DNA of 64,000 nt from Bacillus dicomae (GTDB lineage Bacteria; Bacillota; Bacilli; Bacillales; Bacillaceae_G). The stretch is from assembly GCF_006494425.1 (NCBI RefSeq), contig NZ_VHIV01000003.1:248001-312000 (forward strand), given 5' to 3'. This document shows, piece by piece, positions 15,890 through 24,864 of this stretch. The stretch's first letter is position 1, and the number at the start of each line of letters is the position of its first letter. The position numbers and the translations under genes were made by a program. The notes beneath the pieces are model-generated. The model had not been told where the DNA came from. It made no database searches and saw nothing but the letters and a program-made list of their open reading frames with translations.

Positions 15890-16384
15890 TTAGAAGGAGT
15901 TTTTCACTGTCCATGTTTCATATTTTTTCACTTCTAATGGAAGCTCATTTGTTTTCAGCCACTCTACTGCACTACATACAAGCGGAGATGAATTGTCTTC
16001 TGTAATGCTTTCGATAGGAACCCATCTAGCTCCTAATGAATCTTGCTCTTCAAATTGTTCCGTTACTACGAATTCACCTTCGCACCTTTCAACACCGTAG
16101 AAAACTGCGATATGATGTACATGTGTGTACTCCTTGAATTTTGATGGAAATTGAAAATCAATCGTACCTATTTGTTTTACTACCGTTACATTTAGCCCGG
16201 TCTCCTCTTTCATCTCTCTATGAAGTCCAGCTAATAATGCTTCCCCATCTTTTAGACTACCACCAGGTAGATCATACCGATTTCTATATGGCCCTTTAAT
16301 TTTATCGATTACTAATATGTTATTGTTTTCGATACAAATGCCATACACACCAAACGCACGATGAAAATTAGTAGCATTATTCAT
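15890..16384 (-). CDS. Nudix hydrolase
   Basis: A 164-residue protein with a canonical Nudix box (G-x5-E-x7-REMKEETGL, about residues 42-64), which coordinates Mg2+ for hydrolysis of a nucleoside diphosphate linked to some moiety. DLPGGSLKDGEA starts the box. The substrate is not predictable. The start overlaps the end of the upstream membrane-protein gene by 8 bp, so the two are translationally coupled. Confidence 0.9.
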   Translation of the reverse strand: MNNATNFHRAFGVYGICIENNNILVIDKIKGPYRNRYDLPGGSLKDGEALLAGLHREMKEETGLNVTVVKQIGTIDFQFPSKFKEYTHVHHIAVFYGVERCEGEFVVTEQFEEQDSLGARWVPIESITEDNSSPLVCSAVEWLKTNELPLEVKKYETWTVKNSF

Positions 16385-17426
16385 GGTTCAATTTCTCCGT
16401 TACTACATCATAAAAATTCCGTTCCTCATCAACATTTAAGTGCACACGACTTACTGTTTTAGAAAATCCATATAACAATTGAGCTTTCACTGGCTCTTTT
16501 AGTATGATTTCAAATGTTGGAGGTTCCTTTATAAATTCCATCACCGTTGCGTCAAGAACCTCTTTCTCTTTCTTTAAAAGTTCTCCTTTATAAAACGTAA
16601 TCTTATCAATTTGTGTAAATGGTATAATGATTTTCTTTCCTAATCCAATTTGAATAATTATTTTTTCTTCCGTAACAATAATTGGATTTTTACGCGTTGC
16701 TTGTATTTCAGCTAAAAAATAAAACATTGCATATACATTTAAAATAAGTAACACCCATGCTACAACTGGATTCCATTGATGAAACAAATAATGAAAACCG
16801 ATACTTTCTATTAAGGTCGCATGGATGATCATGACATATACACCTATTGCACCAGTCTTTTTGTGATATGAATATACGTATTCACCTTCTGGCACTTTTT
16901 CACGCCACGATAAAAATGCATAATAGATTAACTTACACTCTGTTACAATGATATCTACTAATTTATTTCTTTTCATAGTAGCGTCAAACGCAGCATCAAT
17001 TGCATAAGAAAATGAAGAATACTCACTTTTATATTCTTTATATTTTTTTATTATGTTAGGAAGCTTTCTAACAATTTTATATAGAAGGAATAACTCTACA
17101 CATACAAAGGCAATTTCTCCGGCTATTACAATATAAGAAACGTATGAAAAAGCTTGTAAATAGTCGTTTGGAATAATAAACCTTGCAAATATATAACCAG
17201 CTATTACAACAGGAAATATATACGTTAACGAGTATCTTTTTCGAATAATAAAGAAATACGTAATGACCGGAATTACAAACATGCAATCTAATAATGATCC
17301 AAGAACAACATCTTTCGGAGTAGCTGGTACAATTGGAAGGGCATACAATAAATAGTTTGATAACAAGATTAAAGATACGAGTCCAATCCAGATACCTTTT
17401 CGTCTTCGCGAAAGTGTGACACTCAT
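16377..17426 (-). CDS. Membrane protein of unknown function with C-terminal PH-like domain
   Basis: A 349-residue protein. The N-terminal half has about five hydrophobic segments; a cytoplasmic stretch of charged residues (about 115-180) is followed by two more membrane helices. The last about 90 residues (NPIIVTEEKIIIQIGLGKK and IIPFTQIDKITFYKG) look like a bacterial pleckstrin-homology-type beta domain. Homologues in this group are sometimes labelled beta-carotene monooxygenase, which nothing here supports. GAGGAG precedes the ATG. In an operon with the TPR (12-bp or so gap) and Nudix genes. Confidence 0.6.
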   Translation of the reverse strand: MSVTLSRRRKGIWIGLVSLILLSNYLLYALPIVPATPKDVVLGSLLDCMFVIPVITYFFIIRKRYSLTYIFPVVIAGYIFARFIIPNDYLQAFSYVSYIVIAGEIAFVCVELFLLYKIVRKLPNIIKKYKEYKSEYSSFSYAIDAAFDATMKRNKLVDIIVTECKLIYYAFLSWREKVPEGEYVYSYHKKTGAIGVYVMIIHATLIESIGFHYLFHQWNPVVAWVLLILNVYAMFYFLAEIQATRKNPIIVTEEKIIIQIGLGKKIIIPFTQIDKITFYKGELLKKEKEVLDATVMEFIKEPPTFEIILKEPVKAQLLYGFSKTVSRVHLNVDEERNFYDVVTEKLNHE

Positions 17427-17438
17427 ACTTTCACTCCT

Positions 17439-17912
17439 CTATTTAAAAACCTCGTTTAAATTGTCTTTATAAAATGAAATAGCACGTTCAAATTCTTTCA
17501 CTTCTTCTACTTTTACGACTGTTTCAAGTAATAATTTCATCGCGGATTCATGATCGTTTACGTTATATTTCGCTAATGACAAAAATACTTTCATCACATC
17601 ATTATCTGGAAACTGCTGCAAACCTGTTTCTAAAACAGTAATTGCTTTGTCATACTCACCTATACAACGATATGTACTACCAAGGCCGATATAAGCTCCG
17701 CAAAGTGACTCACCTTCAAGACCGTTTGCAATTGCCTGTTCATAATATGGCATAGCTTCTGTTTCAAGCCCCATTACATCATGTATCCAGGCACATTGAT
17801 AAAGCACTTCTGCATCCCTCGTAAAGTTTGTTAATCCAATGAGTATCTCTTTAGACTGCGCATATTTCTTTTCTTTCCGGAGTTTAATAGCTTGCTTTAA
17901 TAAATGTTCCAT
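17439..17912 (-). CDS. Tetratricopeptide repeat protein
   Basis: A 157-residue all-helical protein with about four TPR units (AEVLYQCAWIHDVMGLETEA, GAYIGLGSTYRCIGEYDKAI, DVMKVFLSLAKYNVNDHESA), each with the G/A-x-Y and terminal A/Y positions typical of the motif. It probably mediates protein-protein contacts; the partner is unknown. I prefer the ATG at 17912 (GAGGAG, spacing 8) over the GTG three codons earlier. First gene of the TPR - membrane protein - Nudix operon. Confidence 0.8.
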   Translation of the reverse strand: MEHLLKQAIKLRKEKKYAQSKEILIGLTNFTRDAEVLYQCAWIHDVMGLETEAMPYYEQAIANGLEGESLCGAYIGLGSTYRCIGEYDKAITVLETGLQQFPDNDVMKVFLSLAKYNVNDHESAMKLLLETVVKVEEVKEFERAISFYKDNLNEVFK

Positions 17913-18049
17913 AGAATTCACTCCTCACCAATTATTCTATGTATCCATATTGCATGGTTAACGTTTGTGTAAAAGTAAAATTCCCATAAATTAAAGTTTC
18001 GCTTACCAATATATACTATGCGGATTCACTCTTATCCAAATACTTAAAA

Positions 18050-18739
18050 TTATAAAGCAGTAATGTGATTACATAATACCTCTAACCTTTTAACAATTTC
18101 TTTCGCTGTTTCATCTTTTCCATTACATAACTTCCCTTTACCGTCTTGTCCAATTACATAGTGTACGGCCCCGCGCGAATATAAAGAATGTGGTGAATTT
18201 GCAATCATTACACTCGCCTTCGCTTCTTCCATTCTATTTTTCGCTCTTTCAAACAGTTCTTCTTCATTTACATCGCTTTCAAGTTTAAAGCCAACGAGTA
18301 CAGTTTCTGAATCCCACTGTTTTATTTGTTTTAATACTTTCGGTGCCTTTTGAAAATGTATAATTGGCGCTATATCACTTGAGATTTTTCCATTCATATC
18401 AAGAACATTACCATCTTGATCACAAATCTTGTCCACAATCCAATCAGATCCAGCCGCTGCCATAATAACCGCATCGACTTTTTCATGCGTAATGATACTT
18501 TTCATTTTATCTTGTAAATCAACAATTCCTTCAAATGGGTGTAATTCTAATTGATTATTTATATCATTCGGTTTCTCAGCAAAATAACCGTGTAAATATA
18601 TAACGTGTGCGCCTTTACTTATAAGCTCTTCGGCGATTATTCTTCCAATTGTTCCTTTTGCCATATTCGTATGCCCACGCACTTGGTCCCATTTTTCTAA
18701 ACAACCACCACTCGTAATTAATACCTTTTTCCCCTTCAT
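18050..18739 (-). CDS. CoaB-like phosphopantothenate-cysteine ligase domain protein
   Basis: A stand-alone protein of 229 residues resembling the C-terminal (CoaB) half of the bifunctional CoaBC. It has a Rossmann-like start KVLITSGGCLEKWDQVRG, then HTNMAKGTIGRIIAEELI (CoaB: TN-SSGxMGxAIA), AVIMAAAGSDW (CoaB: AAVADY), and VLVGFKLE near residue 155 (CoaB: VGFAAE). The key positions are similar but not identical to a true ligase, so it may be a paralogue with another substrate. The ATG at 18739 has AAGGGA at spacing 8. It follows the AAC(3)-like gene closely. Confidence 0.65.
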   Translation of the reverse strand: MKGKKVLITSGGCLEKWDQVRGHTNMAKGTIGRIIAEELISKGAHVIYLHGYFAEKPNDINNQLELHPFEGIVDLQDKMKSIITHEKVDAVIMAAAGSDWIVDKICDQDGNVLDMNGKISSDIAPIIHFQKAPKVLKQIKQWDSETVLVGFKLESDVNEEELFERAKNRMEEAKASVMIANSPHSLYSRGAVHYVIGQDGKGKLCNGKDETAKEIVKRLEVLCNHITAL

Positions 18740-18754
18740 TGTAACCATCCCTTA

Positions 18755-19558
18755 CTAATTTTTCTTACGAAACCATTCTGTTGCAAAATCAACTATATCA
18801 CGTTGTTTCATAAGACGGCACGTTGCGTTTCCTATTTTTCCATTTGTTACAGTTCCCTTTCGCTCAAACGCTACACCGATTTCTACAAACTTATCAGAAT
18901 CGTAATCCATATCAACAAACTCTTTCCATACTCTTTCACCATTTTCTATAATGGGTGCGCCTACTTTTATTAATTCACATGCACCAGAACGTACTTCTGA
19001 TAAATGTACAGAAGTATTGGAATCATATCCAACTCCAATTAATAATATGTATCCGTCTAAATCATATATTTTTCGTAATGGAGATTCCTCTCCTAAACTC
19101 ATTGAAAGTGACTGATTCATCGTTATTTCTTCTGCATGTTTTCCCCATGCAGCAAAACTTCCTAATGGATGGTTGCTACGAACTACATTCGGATATGTAC
19201 GAAAACATTCAACTATTTCCCCCATACCTCTTGTTGGTGTTATTCGTGGATCATACGCTGGGACATTATCACGGATAATCTGCCACCAGTCTTCAGGGAC
19301 AGGCGGTCTTGACCAATGTTTCGGATCAGATAAATCCGAAGATTGTGTTGGCATAATAATTGTTCCCTCTTCTGTAATAACTTTCATTAACGCCTCTACT
19401 ACCGCAACTGCTCCGCCAGATACCCACCCAATAGAACTTAACGAAGAATGCACAATAATCGTCATTCCTTTTTCTACCCCTAATTTTCTTAAATCATTTG
19501 TAATTGTTTTGATTGTATTTGGCAATTGTGTACTTGCCACTATGTCATTCATTTTCAC
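18755..19558 (-). CDS. AAC(3)-family N-acetyltransferase
   Basis: A 267-residue enzyme of the aminoglycoside 3-N-acetyltransferase/YokD fold. Motifs: [15 protein letters not shown] near residue 36 (CoA site), [43 protein letters not shown] and [14 protein letters not shown], including the conserved His-Asp-type catalytic region. Chromosomal relatives in the B. cereus group do not always confer aminoglycoside resistance, so the physiological substrate is open. GTG start with GGGGGA at spacing 7. The CoaB-like gene follows within 15 bp. Confidence 0.85.
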   Translation of the reverse strand: MKMNDIVASTQLPNTIKTITNDLRKLGVEKGMTIIVHSSLSSIGWVSGGAVAVVEALMKVITEEGTIIMPTQSSDLSDPKHWSRPPVPEDWWQIIRDNVPAYDPRITPTRGMGEIVECFRTYPNVVRSNHPLGSFAAWGKHAEEITMNQSLSMSLGEESPLRKIYDLDGYILLIGVGYDSNTSVHLSEVRSGACELIKVGAPIIENGERVWKEFVDMDYDSDKFVEIGVAFERKGTVTNGKIGNATCRLMKQRDIVDFATEWFRKKN

Positions 19559-19743
19559 GATTGTTCCCCCACTTTATTTTAAACTACTACATACATATAT
19601 TATCATATTTTTCTTAATTTTTAACTTAATCATTATTCACATCTATAGAAAATGGTAAGAGGATTTTTGAAATGAAGAAGGGTGAAGGTTTTACATCACA
19701 ACAATAAAAACTTTCACTCTCATGTACACTTTATACAGAAACG

Positions 19744-19776
19744 AAAGAGCTCATCATTTGTGATGAGCTCTCTGTT
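19744..19776 (-). terminator. Terminator after the ATP-grasp gene
   Basis: Stem AGAGCTCATCA / TGATGAGCTCT with loop TTTG. Confidence 0.75.
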
Positions 19777-19780
19777 TACT

Positions 19781-21028
19781 TTACCCTTCAATCGTAACTC
19801 CTGTAAACATCGATAAGTTTCCTGTTATTTTCTCGCCTACACGTAAAAATAACCCTGCGGCTCTCCCACTAATGCAGTGTGAACCAATTAATAGTTTACC
19901 AGTATACGGACCATCCCACGTGTCAATTGTATAGTCAGGCATTTCTATGTATTGCTGGTATATTTTTCGCTGTTCAAAGTAATACTTTGTTTTATCTTCA
20001 GCTAATAGTTCATCATTTTCGTATATAGATACTCCTCCGCCTTCACGGCCGTATAAAGGTTTAGAAACATATGATTCATTTCTTTCTATAAACGGTTTCT
20101 TTGTAAAATATGTTGGTAAGAAGTAGTTCTGAATGATTTCTCGCTCTTCCTTCTCAAAGAATACTTCCTCTTCGAAAAGTTGCCAAATTAATGCGAGTAC
20201 ACTTTTATTTTGCATAAGAAAAGCAGCCGGTGGATTAATGATTTTCACTCTACCTTGTGCTATATGATCTAAAAACTGGAGTCCAATTCTTTTCCCATTT
20301 TTATCGACATCCGAAACTAAATATTCAATAGGATATAGTCTATATAAATAATGAATTCGTTCACCATTTTGCGTATATATACCATCTTCTGCCACGACGA
20401 TATCTTGTATACCTATATAATCCGTTGACTGATTTAAGCAATGACTTCTTAAAAATTGAACTGTTTGATGGTCTTCATCATGCCAATCATAACTTGTAAA
20501 ATATATCGTTTCTCTAAGATCTATATTATAGTCATGTTTAATTTGTTCCCACGCCTGCACAATATGCTCTTCTATATGATTTGGATGATTTACATCGTGA
20601 TAACGGCACAACACTTCATTTGCGACAGATGGCTCTAAATAACCTGTTGGTGTATCACAATTTACTTCTATTAACTTTATATCTCCACCATTTACAATAA
20701 AGTCAAATCTTGTAAAATATGAAAACAAACCAATATGTTTCATTCTCACAATTTCCCACGTTTCAGCTGGAAATCCTAGTATTTGAAAATCTTCTGTTGT
20801 ATTTACAATATATTGATAAGTTCTATATAACACATACATAACTTCTTCTGTTGCTTTTGAAATAGCAGTATATGTGTTTACTGGCATACGATACATACCT
20901 GTTGCCATATATTGATTCCACTCTTCATTTTCCAACAGACTCGGCCAAGTAAATCCATTCCTACCAGCCTCTTCCGCAAGTGAAAACCATACTTTCATAT
21001 ACTCTTTCTGCTCTTGATCTGTATACAT
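19781..21028 (-). CDS. Glutathionylspermidine synthase-like ATP-grasp protein
   Basis: A 415-residue protein of the glutathionylspermidine synthase (GSP_synth) C-terminal family, an ATP-grasp ligase fold that joins a carboxylate to an amine. Supporting motifs are FDFIVNGGDIKLIEVNCDTP near residue 109 (metal/ATP site), NPPAAFLMQNKSVLALIW, SKPLYGREGGGV and the late QQYIEMPDYT. There is no amidase half, and Bacillus lacks glutathione, so the product is unknown. It follows a Ser/Asn-rich lipoprotein gene by 20 bp, a pairing reminiscent of E. coli ygiBC. Confidence 0.8.
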   Translation of the reverse strand: MYTDQEQKEYMKVWFSLAEEAGRNGFTWPSLLENEEWNQYMATGMYRMPVNTYTAISKATEEVMYVLYRTYQYIVNTTEDFQILGFPAETWEIVRMKHIGLFSYFTRFDFIVNGGDIKLIEVNCDTPTGYLEPSVANEVLCRYHDVNHPNHIEEHIVQAWEQIKHDYNIDLRETIYFTSYDWHDEDHQTVQFLRSHCLNQSTDYIGIQDIVVAEDGIYTQNGERIHYLYRLYPIEYLVSDVDKNGKRIGLQFLDHIAQGRVKIINPPAAFLMQNKSVLALIWQLFEEEVFFEKEEREIIQNYFLPTYFTKKPFIERNESYVSKPLYGREGGGVSIYENDELLAEDKTKYYFEQRKIYQQYIEMPDYTIDTWDGPYTGKLLIGSHCISGRAAGLFLRVGEKITGNLSMFTGVTIEG

Positions 21029-21048
21029 AACTCCATTATCCTTTCATT

Positions 21049-21660
21049 TTAGGATCCCGCTGGCGCTTTTGCGTTTCCAATTCCACTTGAACCAGAGTTT
21101 ACTTTCGGTGTTTGTGTCGTAGATGTTTTCGGCGTATTTGTATCTGGTGTTACTTTATTTGATGGATTTGGCTGCTGTTTATTTAAATCCACTTTATTGG
21201 AAGAGTTATTGTTGTTACTGCTAGTTCCGCCGTAATACCCTCCACCACCGCTGCCACCAGTTCTACTTTGGTCTTTTTCACGATATGGAATAACATTATT
21301 TGCATACGGTTTCTTCATTAAGTTTGGTTTTGCTGTATAATTCATATTTGAAGTTCTGCTTGCTAATAAATATCCTGCTACGAACGGCAGTATCGGTAAA
21401 TGTGAGTTTTCATGATAAGAAGAAAATGACGGATTATTTTCCTTACATAACTCATCTTTTTCTACATTTTCATTCGTTGGGGCTTTATCATCACAATGTA
21501 ATGTTTCTTGTTCATTACCTTGTTTCGCACCATCTGTTTTAACAGCAGTACTTTCTTTCTGGGCAGTTTCTTCTTCATAATCGCCACAGCCTGTTAATAA
21601 AAAAGATGATACTCCTATTGAAGTAGCAATTTTTATAAATTTACTTTTATCCATTCTCAC
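21049..21660 (-). CDS. Low-complexity lipoprotein paired with ATP-grasp gene
   Basis: A 203-residue protein with a lipobox SFLLTGC near residues 19-25. The mature part is acidic and polar, then becomes low-complexity: a Gly/Tyr run (RTGGSGGGGYYGGTSSNN) followed by Asn/Ser/Pro/Thr-rich sequence, which should be disordered and surface exposed. One central hydrophobic stretch (LPILPFVAGYLLA) could be membrane-associated. The start is GTG at 21660 or ATG two codons later; neither has a strong ribosome binding site. Order: lipoprotein then ATP-grasp. Confidence 0.65.
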   Translation of the reverse strand: MRMDKSKFIKIATSIGVSSFLLTGCGDYEEETAQKESTAVKTDGAKQGNEQETLHCDDKAPTNENVEKDELCKENNPSFSSYHENSHLPILPFVAGYLLASRTSNMNYTAKPNLMKKPYANNVIPYREKDQSRTGGSGGGGYYGGTSSNNNNSSNKVDLNKQQPNPSNKVTPDTNTPKTSTTQTPKVNSGSSGIGNAKAPAGS

Positions 21661-21759
21661 GTGTTATACACCCATCTTCTTTTATCTATATTTTTCCAGA
21701 TACCTATATTATATAATGTTATTATTACTTTTTTCAAACCATACTCAATATGTATATTT

Positions 21760-22167
21760 TCATTGCTCTTTTTCCAAGTAACAATGAAACCTTTCAATCC
21801 CCGGATATTTTTCTCCTAAACTTTTAACCTGAAAACCGATTTTCTTATAAAATTCTACTGCCTCATCATCTGTCTCTGCCTCGAGATAAGTCAATTGATG
21901 CATTCTTACTATTTCCTTTATCATTTGCAACGCAATTCCTTTATGACGAAATTGTGGAACGACTGCTATATGGCATATTCTCGCTTTATTTACTCCGATT
22001 ATTTCAATACCTATACAAGCCTTTTCCTCATATCTGTACAAAATCCCTTTATCCCTTTCATAAAATAAAATTGCTTTCTTTATGCTAGTTTCACTTGGAC
22101 CAATTGCATACTGTAGTACATTTAAAATTGAATCTTTTTCAATTTGTTCAACACGCTGTAAATTCAT
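21760..22167 (-). CDS. GNAT family N-acetyltransferase
   Basis: A 135-residue single-domain acetyltransferase. The acetyl-CoA loop is VVPQFRHKGIALQMI (Q/R-x-x-G-x-A type) and the C-terminal VEFYKKIGFQVKS is the usual motif B. The substrate is unknown. AAAGGGATGG precedes the ATG. Confidence 0.82.
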   Translation of the reverse strand: MNLQRVEQIEKDSILNVLQYAIGPSETSIKKAILFYERDKGILYRYEEKACIGIEIIGVNKARICHIAVVPQFRHKGIALQMIKEIVRMHQLTYLEAETDDEAVEFYKKIGFQVKSLGEKYPGIERFHCYLEKEQ

Positions 22168-22186
22168 ACTTCCATCCCTTTCTATG

Positions 22187-22219
22187 AAAAAAGACTAGCT
22201 CTTTATAAAAAGAGCTAGT
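22187..22219 (-). terminator. Terminator after the multidrug exporter gene
   Basis: Stem AGACTAGCTCTTT / AAAGAGCTAGTCT with a short loop. Confidence 0.8.
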
Positions 22220-22223
22220 CTCA

Positions 22224-23162
22224 TTACGCCGTTATTTTTTCTTCTTTTTTCACAACTACTGCCACATAACTATGTAGTATCATCCCAATAATAACGAGGC
22301 TCATACCAATCCAAGATAAAGATGACGGAATTGGCGCAGATAGCAAGATGAGTTCTCCTACTAGCGCAAATAATACTTCACCTGACTGGGTTGCTTCTAC
22401 TGTTGCTAGTTTTTGTGGATCATCTTTTACAAGATCTGTCGCAAAGAAGAATAATACCGTTGCGATTAAACCAGAACTAACCGCTACAATAAAACATTGG
22501 AACACTTGGCTACTTGACGGTAGACCACCTGTTGATACTTCATAACCAGATAGTAAAAACCAAAATGGTAGGCTTGCTAATGTCATACCGAGAACCCGCT
22601 GGAATACATCTAACTCCCCTTTACAAACTTGCATCATTTTTCGATTTCCAAGAGGATACGCAAACGCTGCAATAAGTACAGGAACGACACATAAAACGGT
22701 TTCACGAATTCCTAATGAAGAAGCATGTTCTACTTGCATAAGTATAACACCGCATAAAATAATACCCGACATAACTAATTCCTTCATTGGGAGTTTTTTA
22801 TGTAACGGATCTACCGCAAAAAATGGTGTTAACAATATCCCCGCTACAATCGTAATTTGCCATGTTGATGCAACGAGCCAACCAGGTCCAAAAGCTCCAG
22901 CAAAACTAAGCGGTGCATAAAAAAGACCAAATCCAACAATACTCCACACTATCCATTCTTTCGGATTGTTTTTCATATATTGAAAGAGTTGCTTTAAGTT
23001 TCCTCTATACATGACAATAAGTAAAAGCATTGGAACCATAAAGTAGTACCGTAATGATGCACTCCAAATCCAGCTTCCACCTTCTAAGTCCATCGCACGG
23101 TTTAAAACGAAGGTAAAGGCAAAGAAAAATGATGCCAATATCCCTATTGCAATAGCTTTCAT
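22224..23162 (-). CDS. Multidrug resistance efflux transporter family protein (DMT superfamily)
   Basis: A 312-residue membrane protein with about ten hydrophobic segments in two EamA-like halves (first starts FFFAFTFVLNRAMDLEGGSW, second after residue 150). Length and pattern fit the drug/metabolite transporter superfamily, EmrE-like multidrug transporter family. Function as an exporter is inferred; no substrate is visible. AAGGGG precedes the ATG. Confidence 0.75.
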   Translation of the reverse strand: MKAIAIGILASFFFAFTFVLNRAMDLEGGSWIWSASLRYYFMVPMLLLIVMYRGNLKQLFQYMKNNPKEWIVWSIVGFGLFYAPLSFAGAFGPGWLVASTWQITIVAGILLTPFFAVDPLHKKLPMKELVMSGIILCGVILMQVEHASSLGIRETVLCVVPVLIAAFAYPLGNRKMMQVCKGELDVFQRVLGMTLASLPFWFLLSGYEVSTGGLPSSSQVFQCFIVAVSSGLIATVLFFFATDLVKDDPQKLATVEATQSGEVLFALVGELILLSAPIPSSLSWIGMSLVIIGMILHSYVAVVVKKEEKITA

Positions 23163-23231
23163 TATAAAACCCCTTGTTTAGTTTGTTCTTATACTATACA
23201 ACAAATCCAATATAATTAAAATTCAAAATCT

Positions 23232-23753
23232 TTATCTCACATGCATTCTAGCTCTATATAGTTTTCTTAACTGACTAATATGAGCTTGATGGTACCGATT
23301 ATGATCGGCTATATGCCATATCCCCCATCTTATAGTTGCATTTTCTCCCTTTTCGTAAAAAACTTCCCTTGTTAAATCACTTTCTGTTAGTTTCATACAC
23401 TCTTCATAAAACATATGATGCACTGTTTCGTAATCTTGCATTAATTGTTGCAACGTCTGTTTTCTTAAACTTGGCAGTTCCCCTACTTCATTTAACATAG
23501 ACCCATAAATATTTTCAAGTGCCAGTGGAACTGGTTCTCCTTTTAAAGGATACACCCAATGTAAATCGACAACTGCTAAATGTTGAAGTAGTTGCCCAAT
23601 ACTATTTTCATTATTTTCTGTCCCTTTAAATGACAGTTCTTTTTCGTCAGTCCCTTCTACTAACTTTTGCAGTCTTTTAAATGTATCAGTAACCGTCGCA
23701 TACAAAATCGCTACTTGTGGGTTCATATTTTTTTCTAAACGGAGATCTTTCAT
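23232..23753 (-). CDS. DinB-like protein
   Basis: A 173-residue four-helix-bundle protein of the DinB superfamily. LLQHLAVVDLHWVYPLKGE gives the first His, and WHIADHNRYHQAHISQL the C-terminal His cluster that binds metal in this fold. Relatives include bacillithiol S-transferases, which detoxify antibiotics or electrophiles. It sits at the end of a five-gene cluster with two GNATs, a nucleotidyltransferase and an AlkD-like protein. Confidence 0.75.
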   Translation of the reverse strand: MKDLRLEKNMNPQVAILYATVTDTFKRLQKLVEGTDEKELSFKGTENNENSIGQLLQHLAVVDLHWVYPLKGEPVPLALENIYGSMLNEVGELPSLRKQTLQQLMQDYETVHHMFYEECMKLTESDLTREVFYEKGENATIRWGIWHIADHNRYHQAHISQLRKLYRARMHVR

Positions 23754-23768
23754 ACTAAACTCCCTCTC

Positions 23769-24269
23769 TTACAAGAACAACACCATATGTTCATCATCAC
23801 TATACACACCGTTTATTTTTATAGCTCTCTTTTCAATCCCATACGTTTTAAAGCCCATTGCTTCATACAACCTTTTTGCTGGCTCGTTTGTGGATACAAC
23901 ACCTAATGTCAATTGTTCCAAATTCATTTCTCTTGCTCTTTCAATTGCCTTGCGTATTAACTCACGTGCAAGACCGCTTCTTCGATTATTTGCATCTACA
24001 TACATCGCAACGATATGACCTTTATGTTTGTACGCCTCTTTCTCTTCTGTTAGTAAAGTGACAACGCCAACTAATTGATGATCCTCATTAAAAGCACCGA
24101 ATGTACAACTAGTAGTAGCTGTTAAATTACTTTCCACTCGCTTAATAGGATTTTCTTGGCGAATCGCCTCTTCATAAGTTGTTATAAATGCCTCTGGATT
24201 TACTTGTAATGCTTGTAAACGTAAGTCCCAATATTTTTCTGCATCTTCTTTCGTAAGTAATCGAATCAT
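23769..24269 (-). CDS. GNAT family N-acetyltransferase
   Basis: A 166-residue acetyltransferase. The acetyl-CoA motif reads YVDANNRRSGLARELIRKAI and motif B AKRLYEAMGFKTYG. It belongs to a group often labelled RimI-like. 15 bp separate it from the DinB-like gene and 34 bp from the RimJ/RimL-like gene on the same strand. AAAGGGGATGG ribosome binding site. Confidence 0.83.
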   Translation of the reverse strand: MIRLLTKEDAEKYWDLRLQALQVNPEAFITTYEEAIRQENPIKRVESNLTATTSCTFGAFNEDHQLVGVVTLLTEEKEAYKHKGHIVAMYVDANNRRSGLARELIRKAIERAREMNLEQLTLGVVSTNEPAKRLYEAMGFKTYGIEKRAIKINGVYSDDEHMVLFL

Positions 24270-24303
24270 ATTTCTCCATCCCCTTTAAGTTAACATAATA
24301 TTT

Positions 24304-24849
24304 TTATAAACTACTATTTAAAGATTTATATTCTTCTCTTAACATACTATAGCGATATCGGTGAATGAACTCCCCTTTACGTAATCGATCATTTCTCATT
24401 AACCCCTCGCATACAAATCCTGCTTTTTCATAACTCTTTCTAGCTTGTAAATTATCCTCATCTACACGTAGCCATACTTTTTCTAATTCAAATTCAAAGA
24501 ATGCTACATGTAACATACTATATAGAGCCGCTATTCCATACCCTTTACCCCAGTATTCTTTATTACCAATCGCTATTCCCAATTCTGCATTTTTATTTGT
24601 TTTATCAAAGTTTTTAAGATCTATCCATCCAATATGTATGCCGTTCTCTGTAGTGATAGCTCTTTGTTCATAACCATTTTTTCGATTTATACATGCCTCA
24701 ATCCATTTTTTCGTATCTTCACGAGTGAACGGTGGATATTGATCTGGTACAACTAAATGTTTTGTTACTTTTGTATCTAATGACCATTGATATCGATCTT
24801 CTACATCATCTAGTGTCAGTTCTCTTAATTGAACGAATGGTATATTCAT
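24304..24849 (-). CDS. RimJ/RimL-like GNAT acetyltransferase
   Basis: A 181-residue protein with the Acetyltransf_3 plan: an early FVQLRELTLDDVEDRYQW, the middle IGWIDLKNFDKTNKNAELGI, the acetyl-CoA loop KEYWGKGYGIAAL and ARKSYEKAGFVCEG. Relatives modify ribosomal proteins or confer resistance to spectinomycin-type antibiotics; the substrate is not evident. AAAAGGAG precedes the ATG at spacing 8. Confidence 0.83.
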   Translation of the reverse strand: MNIPFVQLRELTLDDVEDRYQWSLDTKVTKHLVVPDQYPPFTREDTKKWIEACINRKNGYEQRAITTENGIHIGWIDLKNFDKTNKNAELGIAIGNKEYWGKGYGIAALYSMLHVAFFEFELEKVWLRVDEDNLQARKSYEKAGFVCEGLMRNDRLRKGEFIHRYRYSMLREEYKSLNSSL

Positions 24850-24864
24850 TGTGTTATCTCCTTT

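Noticed and set aside
16377-17426. Annotation as beta-carotene 15,15'-monooxygenase
   Set aside because: This label is used for relatives, but the protein has several membrane helices and a PH-like tail and none of the four-His iron site of carotenoid oxygenases.
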